Part shown: in pieces, positions 48,615 to 57,341 of the stretch | How positions within the stretch are numbered: the first letter of the stretch is position 1 | Layout: each line of letters begins with the position of its first letter | From: Pycnococcus provasolii | Taxonomy: Eukaryota; Chlorophyta; Pseudoscourfieldiophyceae; Pseudoscourfieldiales | DNA length: 64,000 nt | Assembly (NCBI GenBank): GCA_049487715.1 | Contig: CP150563.1 | Span: 124,001 to 188,000 of the forward strand | Direction of reading: 5' to 3' | Program-made: the position numbers and the translations under genes | The notes under the pieces: generated by a model | What the model was told of the DNA's origin: nothing | The model's input: only the letters and a program-made list of their open reading frames with translations | Database searches by the model: none

Positions 48615-49381
48615 ACAGTATGCACAAGCACACACAAAGTCTCTCCTACAATGAATGTACTGCTACTACTACTACTCTCGAGAGGGACGAGCGAAGAATG
48701 ACGAGGGACGAGGGCGAGGCGAGGGCGAGGCGAGGGCAAGAAGGCCCTCGAGGGCAAGGCGAGCCCGCTATTTGACCCGCGGCGGCCGCGGGCAAACCAC
48801 CACAAGGGTCCCCTCGGTGTCGCTCTCCGTCCCGAAACGCCGCTTGGCCTTCCCAAGAGGTTGCCCAAGAGAACAACGGCCGCCGAACCGCGTGCAACAG
48901 CAGGGAGCTCCGGAGTTGCACAGCAGGGTGAGCGCGGGGGGGATGAGCGGGTGCAGCTGTGCACTGTGGAAGCCTCTTATTAAGTTCCCGACCAAATCAC
49001 AATCCAGGGTGTGATCTTTTTCTCGGAAGATAGCGATTGGGTGTCTTTTGGTTTCTCTAAGAGACGCTCACGCGCTCAAGGGGATCCGCAAAGTGGTGAA
49101 CATGGCATGGTAGTAGTGGTCGTACTAGTAGTGGTAGGCGAAAGTGTTGACGTCGGTGTTGACGTCGCCGCCTGCTCAAACTCTCCGCCGCACGGCTTGG
49201 TTGCGAAGCACTTCGATCCTCTGACGTTCCATTGGCAGCACCCTGCTTGGTAGCAGAGATCTTTATCGGTTTGCACTGGTGCACTTCACAAACCACCTAC
49301 AAGTACTAAAATAGTACTATTTCGGGGGAAGAGGTGGAAAAAATCGGGCCGCCGACCCCTCCATCCTTCCATTTTTTCTAC
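48553..49381. other. Intergenic region with CA repeat
   Basis: (CA)n at about 48583-48612 just upstream of the BspA-repeat gene and GAGGGCGAGGC repeats at 48710-48750. A small Cys-rich fragment (49076-49276) is listed separately. Nothing else. Confidence 0.5.
49076..49276 (-). pseudogene. Possible Cys-rich/Thr-rich domain fragment
   Basis: A 66-codon frame reads LCYQAGCCQWNVRGSKC, then FATKPCGGEFEQ, then a Thr/Ser-rich mucin-like stretch. The Cys pattern is that of a small secreted domain, and the Thr tract is typical of extracellular linkers. No start, signal peptide or partner exon is visible. May be an exon or remnant of a surface protein; could also be chance. Confidence 0.3.
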
Positions 49382-49541
49382 TGGCAAACACTAGCGATCG
49401 GTGGGATAATGGATATTTCGGAGTAAAGTTGGTTGTCCAGAGAGCAGGATGAACCTTGCTAGCTGGGCTCGGTGGCTTGCAGCCCCTCGGCTGGGACCCA
49501 CCGTTGATCCAGCTCACAGGATTACCGGCAGGCCGCTGCCG

Positions 49542-49886
49542 GAGTAAGGAATTAGCGCTGAAGCTTTTGTATGGGACTGGTGCAAGACCAGGGACGGGTC
49601 CCCGCTCCTACGGAGGGTTTACTACCTGGGCAAAAACTGGTGCAAAAACTGGTGCAGACTAAATTCACGTTACAAGAGTTGAGTTTTTCTGGGAAGCACG
49701 ACCTGAGTGCCCGTACTCTCGTACCGGTTTGGTGGAGGGCCGACCTATCGCCCCGTTGTTCCCCGCCGACCTAACGCCCCGTTGTGGAGAGGTCCTCCTG
49801 GTTTTTTCGCCACCTCCAGGAGGCTCCTGGAGGTAGCGAAAAAACGGCCATCTCCGCCATCGCCATCACCACTCACCGCCCTTCAA
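49542..49886 (+). repeat. Left terminal inverted repeat (345 bp)
   Basis: Matches the reverse complement of 51526-51870 with two mismatches, both around 49610-49616. Contains an internal imperfect palindrome at 49801-49845. Confidence 0.95.
49801..49845. repeat. 45-bp palindrome inside the left TIR
   Basis: Arms of 22 nt with one mismatch around a single G: GTTTTTTCGC-C-ACCTCCAGGAG against its complement. It is repeated in the right TIR (51567-51611). Capable of a stable hairpin, possibly a transposase or terminator signal. Confidence 0.9.
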
Positions 49887-50004
49887 CTTTACAATGTTCG
49901 ATGTGTGAGAGTGGCTCAACGGTGCATCGTCCCGAACGACCAAAAACTCTGCAACTGCCATCACCACCGGCCATCGCTCTCACAAGTGACATACGGGACC
50001 GGCC

Positions 50005-50757
50005 ATGGGGTGCGGGGCGTCGACGGCAACATCAACGGCGCGCAAGGAAGAACTCTGGCCGACGACAGTGCTGACAGTCAAGCCAACGAGGCAAGACGTC
50101 GATGATGGGAAGACTCAGGCCGAATATTCGTCCGAGTCGCCCGTGAGCCGCGCGGTGTCGCTCGCTTGGCTTGCAGAGTTTGTTAAGGCGCACGCCGGAA
50201 CGACGCACAGCTGGGAGGTTAACAAGGAGTTCATGGCTGAGGAGGATGACGGTGCGGCGGGTCGTGTTTCACTTTGCGGCGAAACGCGACGAGGCCGACG
50301 TTTCGGCCGAGCTCTTTGCCAAGCGTCTGACGGACTTGCGGTGGGAGGACGTCGTGAAGACGCTGGCGCCGCTATGGAAGACGAACGTCGGCCACTTCGA
50401 GCCGGAGAGGGAGACGTCGATGGCGGCGCTGGCCGAGATGCAGCGAGCGTGCGCAAACGGCGTCGGCGACGGCGCCGAGCGAGAGGTGGTTCTCAGGCGC
50501 GCCCTGGGCGCCGCAAAGGGCGCGCGCGTCTCGCCGCGCAACGCAGAGTTTGCGCGCAAGGCGCCCACCGGCGCGGCGGCGGTCGCGCGCTGGTGGGCCG
50601 CGCGCGAGAAGGACGAAAAAGAGTGCGAAACGACGCTCGACCTCATGCGCTCGCCATATTCGAGTTGTCTGGAGGTGGACACGACCGACTGCCCGCTCTG
50701 GACGGCCACGCCCGATATGCTCGACACGCTCGCCGTGACGGGCGCGCTCGCCGTGTG
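50005..50757 (+). pseudogene. Passenger gene A of the transposon (frameshifted)
   Basis: Frame one starts MGCGASTATSTARKEELW, a classical N-myristoylation context, and reads to EFVKAHAGTTHSWEVNKEFMAEED (near 50240). A second frame then carries on with VRRVVFHFAAKRDEADVSAELFAKRL and ends at 50757 with DTLAVTGALAV. The switch needs one base of shift and no intron fits. Composition is host-like and GC-rich. I do not recognise the domain; the AWLAEFVKAH start recalls a family of large algal proteins of unknown function, but this is weak. Likely captured, then damaged, host sequence. Confidence 0.55.
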
Positions 50758-50821
50758 AGTGCGTCGCTCGCGGCGCGCGCTGTTGTAACATGAGTATTTC
50801 TTATCATAAAACCGCGTACAT

Positions 50822-50956
50822 GACTTCGCGCCGCCGCCGTCGCGCTGCCAGCGCGCCAAAGACGCACACGCTCAGTCCCGCCCACGCACGACTTCGCGCC
50901 GCCGCCGTCGCGCTGCCAGCGCGCCAAAGACGCACACGCTCAGTCCCGCCCACGCG
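50822..50956. repeat. 68-bp tandem duplication inside the transposon
   Basis: GACTTCGCGCCGCCGCCGTC begins both copies, at 50822 and 50890; the copies are identical for nearly the full 68 bp. It lies at the 3' end of passenger gene B. Confidence 0.95.
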
Positions 50957-51360
50957 AGCACCGCGACGGCGAACCACGCCCAGAACGGCTCGAGGCTCGA
51001 GCTCCGACGAGCGCGCGCGGCGCCCGATGATGCGACGAGCAGCGGCGGAGGCGGCGGAGGCGGGGGTGACGGAGCGGGGGAGGGAGGAGGGGGCGACGGC
51101 GTCGGCGTCGCGCACGTCGCGCTCGTCCACACGCCGCCGTCGACGACGGCGGTGAAGGCGTTGGGGCTGGTCAGACCGACGGACGCTTGGGTCGTTCCCG
51201 CGCAGCGCGCCGAGTCGTCTGATGCCGACACGCCCACGAAGCCCGCGCCCACGGCGAGGCGCGAGACGGTCACCGACGGAGACAGCGGGGGGATGGAGAC
51301 CGCCGCCGAGGGGTACACCGTCGTCGTGCCTCGTCTTGCTTCACCGCCCTCATCACCACG
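50872..51360 (-). CDS. Passenger gene B: Pro-rich single-pass membrane protein fragment
   Basis: The open frame (ATG absent; stop upstream at 51361-51363) encodes a beta-like segment (SVTVSRLAVGAGFVGVSASD), a proline-rich hinge (PTPSPPPPSPAPSPPPPPPPP), one transmembrane helix (FWAWFAVAVLAWAGLSVCVFG) and an Arg stop-transfer (RRRRREVV). This is the C-terminal end of a type I surface protein. The missing N-terminus suggests capture of a gene end. It runs opposite to passenger gene A. Confidence 0.5.
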   Translation of the reverse strand, partial: RGDEGGEARRGTTTVYPSAAVSIPPLSPSVTVSRLAVGAGFVGVSASDDSARCAGTTQASVGLTSPNAFTAVVDGGVWTSATCATPTPSPPPPSPAPSPPPPPPPPLLVASSGAARARRSSSLEPFWAWFAVAVLAWAGLSVCVFGALAARRRRREVVRGRD

Positions 51361-51525
51361 TCATCGCGCTGAGCTATCGGCAAGGGCACGCGACCTCCTT
51401 GCTGACCTGAGCGACGACGACGACGACGACGACGACGAAATGGCCGCGGCCGCGGCTCTTGCCCGTTTGATTGTGCAGGAGGGCGTTGCCCCAGGTGCCT
51501 GTCAGACAAGCGAAGGAGGGGAGTA

Positions 51526-51870
51526 TTGAAGGGCGGTGAGTGGTGATGGCGATGGCGGAGATGGCCGTTTTTTCGCTACCTCCAGGAGCCTCCTGGAGGT
51601 GGCGAAAAAACCAGGAGGACCTCTCCACAACGGGGCGTTAGGTCGGCGGGGAACAACGGGGCGATAGGTCGGCCCTCCACCAAACCGGTACGAGAGTACG
51701 GGCACTCAGGTCGTGCTTCCCAGAAAAACTCAACTCTTGTAACGTGAATTTAGTCTGCACCAGTTTTTGCACCAGTTTTTGCCCAGGTAGTAAACCCACC
51801 GTGGGAGCGGGGACCCGTCCCTGGTCTTGCACCAGTCCCATACAAAAGCTTCAGCGCTAATTCCTTACTC
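51526..51870 (-). repeat. Right terminal inverted repeat (345 bp)
   Basis: Inverted copy of 49542-49886; followed directly by the second CGCTGCCG target-site copy. Confidence 0.95.
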
Positions 51871-52179
51871 CGCTGCCGCAGGGATGCCCCCTACAGGCAC
51901 CGCCATTCCGGCTTTCGTGAGCTAACCCACCCACCCTTCCCGTTTCCTTACTACGTGAGGCCTGGCGGAAGCACGCGCAGCACGCGTCTCCGCCCTCGCC
52001 CCGGGCTGACTCCCAGGGGATCCACCTGTGGCCCGGTTAAACAGACGGACGCACAATACTCAAGGTAAAAACAGTGTAACAGTCTCTTTGGCAAACACTA
52101 GCGATCGGTGGGATAATCATTCAAGTCTTCTGTAACAGTACACATCTTCTTTCAGAATAGGAAGGGAGGGACACGGAAG

Positions 52180-54381
52180 CTAGGAAGTCAGGACAACCTC
52201 CGCGCTGCCAAGCTCGCTGAGAAGCTTCTGGGCAAGAGCACGAACCTCCTCAGGAGGGGCACGCGCCTGCGCCGACGCCGGCGTCGACGATGCACCACCA
52301 TCAGCGTCGCCTGTCGTTTTCAGGCGACGCAGGCGTGCGTCCAACTCAGCATCGCGACGCTTCAGCTCGCGCGCCTCTCGCGCGAGCCGGGCTTGGTCCA
52401 GGAAACTCGCCGTCGTCGTTGACGCCGTGGAAATCGCGGACGCTGCGACAGATCCTGCAGACGTGCCAGGACGGCCAGACGACGGTGACGCGCCGGTTGC
52501 CTTCTCCAACCGCTCATACGCGACGTGGTCTCGCGCGAGCTCTGCCAGGCGAGCATCCACATCTGCGGTATCAGCCGTCGTGCACGCGAATGGGTTGGTT
52601 GCGTCGTCCAGAATAATTTCCTCAGCAGGCGCGGGTTGCGCTAGCAGCCGCTCCACCAGCACCTCCTCCTCCTCCGTCAAACGGCTCTTCACGCCCGCCG
52701 CCGCCGCGCGACTTTGAGCAGTCTCGTCGCCCTCGAGAGCGCGTCGCATACGTGCCTCGCGCGCCTGCCGCTTGCGAAGCGCTTCCGACCAAGCCGCGAC
52801 GCGTGACGTGTGACCTCCACCAGCGTTCAAGGTTGACGACAGCGAATCCGAATTGGCAGGGTCGTCCTTCCCCTCGAGCTCGCGAAGCTTCTTGTCAAGC
52901 CTTGCGATTTTGCGCAGTCCTTTCTGCACTTCCGGATCATCCCAAACGGAAGGCTTCTTGCTCGTTGCAAGCTCCGCGTCATTCTTCTTTTTTGTTGACT
53001 TGCCACTGGCGGCTTCGACGCCGTCGTCGTCGTCGTCGGCGTCGACGTGAAAGAGGCGGTCGCGCTCATCCCTTGCATTCGCCGTGAAGACGCTGACAAG
53101 CGAGTGAAAGGCTGCCATCATGCCCTTCTCGCCGAGTTCTGCAAGCTCTGCCTCTTCCGCCGCTTCTTGCTCGGGTGAAATTTGTGCCACATCGTCGTCG
53201 CGCGTAGTCGTACTACTGCTCTGTTCGTGAGCGAGCATGAAGGCGTCGACGTGCGTACGCAGCTCTGCAATCGTGTCGTGGTGTGTTTCTATTGCGGATT
53301 TGGGAAGGTCTTGTTGCTGTGGTGGTGGTGGCGGCGGAGGTGCATCGTTGTCGCCGTCATCGGGGTAGTAGTCCATTTCTGGTGGGGCGGAGAGTAGTGC
53401 GGTGGAGCCTTGCAAACCTAGCAGTTGCTCCGCGTGTGCAAGCCAAAGCGCCTCTTCTTCTGTGAGCGCGTCCGCGGTATCTTCTGCCGTGTCTTCTGCG
53501 ACGGCAGCAAGCAGGCCATCGCTTGCGCCATAGTGACGCAGGATGGCGATAGACTGGTCGTTTGGTTGCTGCTGAGGTGGACTGGGTGGTGGTGATGGTG
53601 TTTGCTCGGGTGGCGGTGAAGGCGAAGGTGCAGCAGCAGGGGGTGCCGGTGCCTCCTTCTCCTCTTGGACTGGTTGGCTGTCTTCTTCTTTCATCTCCTC
53701 TCGCGTGTTCGTGCTGGTGGTGTTGTTGGTGATGCTATCGGCGGCGGCAGCAGCTGTGGTAGTAGTTTCGGAAACACTCGCACTCACCTCCTCAAGTCTC
53801 CTGAGGTGAGCTGTCAGTTCACTGCGAGCCGCCTCACGCACCACATCCGTCGCGGAAAGTTTGCTCAAAAACGCGGCACGTTGCCGAGCTGTCTCATCGT
53901 CGGTGTACGGTGTTGGTGGTGTGGGTTCCGTCGTCGTTTCGACAGGCGGGTGATTTTCCTGCGCGTCAACTTTAGTCGCCATCTCCGTCAAAAACGTCCT
54001 TGTTTTCGACGTCTTTTTCTTCAGAAGCGTGGGTGCCGTGACGTGTATGTGCGGCCTTGTTGGTTTTGCGGAGTGCGACGCAGTACGCGCTCCCGAGGTT
54101 GTCGGCGGGTCTGACGGAAGTCTCTGCATAGAGGCGACATCTTCTTTCGGCACTTTCTTGCTCGGCGCGTCGGCGGAGAGCGGGCGGCGTGCGGACGGCG
54201 TGCGCACTTGCCTCGTGTGTGGCAAGACAGCAGCTTCACATGCCTTAGCGGCCCGAGTAGCGGCTAAGGCTTGCGAAGCCGCGGCCACCGAGGCCGTCGT
54301 GGTCAACGACGACGCATCTAAGGCCCGAGAAGGTCCCGCGAAGGAGGCTGACTTCGAAGACGAAGACGCCTTGGGCGCCAT
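52180..54381 (-). CDS. Low-complexity coiled-coil protein, possibly FSIP1-like
   Basis: 733 residues from MAPKASSSSKSASFAG. Pro-, Ala-, Thr- and Glu-rich linkers occupy the first ~420 residues. A structured part follows: SVWDDPEVQKGLRKIARLDKKLRELEGKD (about 500), SRVAAWSEALRKRQAREARMRRAL, a second helical block with NPFACTTADTADVDARLAEL, and a C-terminal coiled coil (FLDQARLAREARELKRRDAELDARLRRLK). The PEVQKGLRKIARLDKKL stretch resembles fibrous-sheath-interacting protein 1, which would fit the ciliary genes nearby, but this is a weak match. Intronless; starts 900 bp from the desaturase. Confidence 0.75.
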   Translation of the reverse strand: MAPKASSSSKSASFAGPSRALDASSLTTTASVAAASQALAATRAAKACEAAVLPHTRQVRTPSARRPLSADAPSKKVPKEDVASMQRLPSDPPTTSGARTASHSAKPTRPHIHVTAPTLLKKKTSKTRTFLTEMATKVDAQENHPPVETTTEPTPPTPYTDDETARQRAAFLSKLSATDVVREAARSELTAHLRRLEEVSASVSETTTTAAAAADSITNNTTSTNTREEMKEEDSQPVQEEKEAPAPPAAAPSPSPPPEQTPSPPPSPPQQQPNDQSIAILRHYGASDGLLAAVAEDTAEDTADALTEEEALWLAHAEQLLGLQGSTALLSAPPEMDYYPDDGDNDAPPPPPPPQQQDLPKSAIETHHDTIAELRTHVDAFMLAHEQSSSTTTRDDDVAQISPEQEAAEEAELAELGEKGMMAAFHSLVSVFTANARDERDRLFHVDADDDDDGVEAASGKSTKKKNDAELATSKKPSVWDDPEVQKGLRKIARLDKKLRELEGKDDPANSDSLSSTLNAGGGHTSRVAAWSEALRKRQAREARMRRALEGDETAQSRAAAAGVKSRLTEEEEVLVERLLAQPAPAEEIILDDATNPFACTTADTADVDARLAELARDHVAYERLEKATGASPSSGRPGTSAGSVAASAISTASTTTASFLDQARLAREARELKRRDAELDARLRRLKTTGDADGGASSTPASAQARAPPEEVRALAQKLLSELGSAEVVLTS

Positions 54382-55282
54382 ACCTTAAACTTACCTTGCA
54401 GTACCGTAAGTAGTGTTGTTGGGGAGGATGCGTGTGGTTGGGCGCGGCTTGGAAAACGGGCTGGGCTCTTCGAAACCTCGCATGCACTCATGCACAGCCC
54501 ACCTGCTCAAATGGCTCAAAGGTGGTGAGAGGTGGTGAGAGAGGTCAGGCTACTCATAGTAGGTTGTTCAGGCTGCCCATATGTCCATATTTACCATGCA
54601 AATGTGTGTAAGTTTCACGTTCAACACAGGTGTTCACTGTTCAATACTCCAGTAAAGGCAGTATGTACTCCACAGTCCATAACTATTATTAGTTTCAACA
54701 CCATTCCACGACGTTTTCAACGACGTTTTCACTTTTCCACGACGTTTTCAACACCATTCCACGACGTTTTCAACACCATTCCACGACGTTTTCAACACCA
54801 TTCCACGACGTTTTCAACACCATTCCAACAACGTTTTCAACACCATTCCACAACGTTTTCAACGACGGGTTGGAGGAACAACCAGTTCAACTAACCTTAA
54901 AACTAAACTTTACCAGGCAGCTCTCTTCAAGCAACCTCTTCTTCTTCTCGGAGTTCTCGCCCTTGAAACCACTTGAATAATGGCTTGAATGATTTGAAGG
55001 TGTGCTCGCTCGCTCCTTCGCACAGCTCTTGTGACTTCTTTTGGGCTCGCTCTCTTTGACCATCTCTTTGACCATCTCTCTCTCGCTCATCTCTTCTAAT
55101 CAAGCGTTAGGGTTACGGTTACGGTTGCCAAGCGTTTCCTCATGTTGGTCTTCTTCGTCGTCGCGTTCGGCGTTTTTGTTTGTTTGTTTTTCACTGTTTT
55201 GCACCTTGATGAGAAAAAGTGCCAGGTGGATCCCCCGGACTGGCTGTAGGTAACCGCGCAGTAGTAAGCTCGCTCGCTCGTC
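54382..55282. other. Divergent intergenic region with minisatellite
   Basis: A 22-bp repeat occupies 54700-54870. A TTAGGGTTACGG stretch lies at 55106-55125, about 160 bp upstream of the desaturase start. Nothing else recognised. Confidence 0.6.
54700..54870. repeat. 22-bp minisatellite
   Basis: Seven or so units of ACACCATTCCACGACGTTTTCA with a few variant copies (CAACAACGTTTTCA). Confidence 0.9.
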
Positions 55283-55974
55283 ATGTCGCTGTGCTCGCTC
55301 GCATCTCACTTCCAGGTGCACGCCGCCAAGGGAACGAACGAAGATGGCGGCGCCACGCTATCCTACCAAGCTGCCGCACTGTCTTTCGTGTACCTGTGGG
55401 CCGCACTCTCGCTTCTCGCCATACCGCTCATTCTCGCGATGAGCGCGGCCGCGTTCAGGTTTTACTACTGGCGACCGACGTACGACACTTGGAAACTCAA
55501 GTCCAACCCAAAATATCCGGCGCCAACGACGGTGAGGAGGGAAAAACAGACAAACACTGGCTTGTGGAGCGCTCTCCACGCTCTGCCCGGCGGCTGCGCT
55601 CCACCTCTCAGCGCAAGGCAAACTTAAGGCTTACTGCGGTGTATCTGAGCATGGAATGCTTGCGGAGTTTGTGAGTGCTGCTCTCGTGCTCGTTGCGTGC
55701 GACTTTTTCGAATGGGGTTACCACAGGATGGGCCAGTAAGTCTTACCTATACTCTAACCAGCCACGGCGTACAAGCAAATGCACTAACATTCTAACACAC
55801 GAACCAACTAGCACGCTTGCTCCTTTGTGGTCAAGGCACCGGCATCACCACGTGTTCTCGAACCCAAGCCCGTTCGCTGTCCTAGCGGACGACTACCTGG
55901 ACCAGTGCGTTCGAGCCGCGCCCATGCTCGTTTTACCCGCGCACCAACACACCTTGCACTACACGCGCGCGTGA
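55283..55974 (+). pseudogene. Sterol desaturase / fatty acid hydroxylase, frameshifted and 3'-truncated
   Basis: A di-iron membrane hydroxylase family member. Exon 1 starts MSLCSLASHFQVHAAKG, with a membrane helix (55-residue mark) and RFYYWRPTYDTWKLKSNPKYPAPTTVRRE. Family similarity then resumes in another frame (LSTLCPAAALHLSAQG, KAYCGVSEHGMLAEFV, FFEWGYHRMG), so one base in the A5 run near 55541-55547 appears to be extra. A 76-nt intron (55736-55811, GTAAGT to CTAG) restores the HRMGH histidine motif and leads to exon 2 with RHRHHHVFSNPSPFAVLADDYLDQCVRAAP. The frame then ends at 55974, without the last membrane part and third histidine box. Probably non-functional; substrate class unknown. 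Confidence 0.8.
55736..55811 (+). other. 76-nt intron of the desaturase-like gene
   Basis: Donor CA/GTAAGT, acceptor ACTAG/C. Splicing joins CA and C into the His codon of HRMGH, a residue conserved in the family, which strongly supports the junction. Confidence 0.8.
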
Positions 55975-57341
55975 GAGAGGTGCGGGTGTGCGGTGACGGG
56001 CGGTGTCCTAGCGTAGGACCCCTGATGTCTGGGCGAATGAGCTCCGCACGAGGCGCACGCGCGCATCAACGCGCCGCGCGGCATGCCTCACGGCGCGGCG
56101 CGTGCTTCATCGCGTTGGAGGCGGGGTGCAAGGGAAGAGGACAAGGTTAGGGTAATGGCTAACCCTAGCTAGGAGGCGGATTTGCGCGGATCTTTTCTCT
56201 TTTTTTTTGTCGACGTCGCCTCTCCTGAAGATTGCCTGGATCCTGCGTACGTCCTGTGCTGCGGTTTTCCTACCTGGTATGGACGTACCCTCCCCCGTTT
56301 TTTGAGAATATCTCGCCCGAGATCGCCGTTGTATCTTGCCTGGATTCGGGAGGTGGCGAGCGGCGCGTGTCGCTATGCGCCTATGCCTGCTCCATGGATG
56401 TTGCGAGGGAAAAAAGACAGGGTCGGCATGTCGCGATGTGGCAGGTCGCATGTCGCGATTGCATGTCGCGACCCCGTTTCCTGCCGTTTGCTCAATGGGA
56501 ACCCCCCCCCACGCCCAACCCTTGCACTGACGGCAGATTCGTGCAATCCCCAGGCCAGAAGGAACAACCAAACCCAAACAAAAAAGGACCAGCAGACGAA
56601 AGACTCGCCAGCCTACAAAGCAAAAAGCCAGCTACAAGCAGAGTCAACGCCACGCGTGAACTCCATCTGCCCTTGCCACCCACAAGAACGATGCAAATAA
56701 AGGTTTTATTCCAGTACAAAAAGAGGCACAAGAGGGACAATTAATGATAGCACTAGGTGACTACCACTGTCCATGTCCCCAAAACAGTCCTTGTAATAAG
56801 TCGGCACCCCAGTAAATTGGTGCAGTTCCAAAAAAACTACCCGGTAAAACGTCTCCCAAGACGCGAAAACCAAGCCCATAGAATCGCCACCCCAGGTGGG
56901 GTCCCCGGGGCTGCCCGTCCTTTTTTTGAAAGGACGATAAAAATCCCCTCCCCCCCCCCCTCGGGTTCCCGATTGATTATCCAAATCTGAGGATCTCGTT
57001 TCCCATTCTTTTCTAGTTAAGGGAAACGCTGAGGTGGCGTTCCTTCAAGGGGCTTTTGGTCGGGCTTTTCCTTCTTAATTTGGAAAATCTTTTTTAGGAA
57101 AAATAGGGCGCGATCTTCTGGGGGGGGGGGGAGGGCCTCCACCCACACCCCCCTCTCAGGACAGGAATACGGTGTGCACAGGGCCCCGCCTTGACCTTGT
57201 TTGCCCTGATCTAACCACCCTTATTCGTTCTCATTCGGAACATCTTCAACTTCATTCCTCTCTGTGGTGTATCGTGTCTGTGTGTGTATCGTGTCTCTGC
57301 TCTGCTCTCTTCGCTTGTCTCTGCTCTTGTCTTTCTGCTCC
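55975..57341. other. 1.4-kb region without a recognised gene
   Basis: Contains inverted telomere-like pieces (GGTTAGGGTAATGGCTAACCCTAG at 56145-56168), G-runs (57119-57135) and C-runs (56950-56960). Missing desaturase 3' sequence was looked for in all plus frames just after 55974 and was not found. Confidence 0.5.

Larger units (their letters stand above)
49542..51870. mobile_element. 2,329-bp TIR transposon, non-autonomous, gene-carrying
   Basis: Ends are inverted repeats of 345 bp (49542-49886 and 51526-51870) differing at two positions. Termini read GAGTAAGGAATTAGCGCTGA. The element is flanked by a perfect 8-bp duplication CGCTGCCG (49534-49541 and 51871-51878). No transposase motif is seen in the 1.64-kb interior, which instead holds two host-like coding segments in opposite orientations. 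Long TIRs, G-first termini and captured coding sequence resemble Pack-MULE (Mutator-like) elements. An 8-bp duplication is also typical of hAT and P elements, so the superfamily stays open. Near-identity of the TIRs implies recent insertion. Confidence 0.9.
49382..52117. mobile_element. Outer insertion bounded by 29-bp direct repeats
   Basis: The identical 29-bp sequence beginning TGGCAAACACTAGCGATCGG occurs at 49382-49410 and 52089-52117 in the same orientation. If the inner 2.3-kb transposon and one target-site copy are removed, about 370 bp remain between them. A long direct repeat around a short insert looks like a target-site duplication of a retroposon-like (SINE-scale) insertion, though segmental duplication is an alternative. 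No polyA or coding capacity was found in the ~370 bp. Confidence 0.5.

Noticed and set aside
54700-54870. Possible CRISPR-like array because of regular spacing
   Set aside because: The 22-bp units are contiguous without unique spacers and the DNA is eukaryotic; it is a minisatellite.
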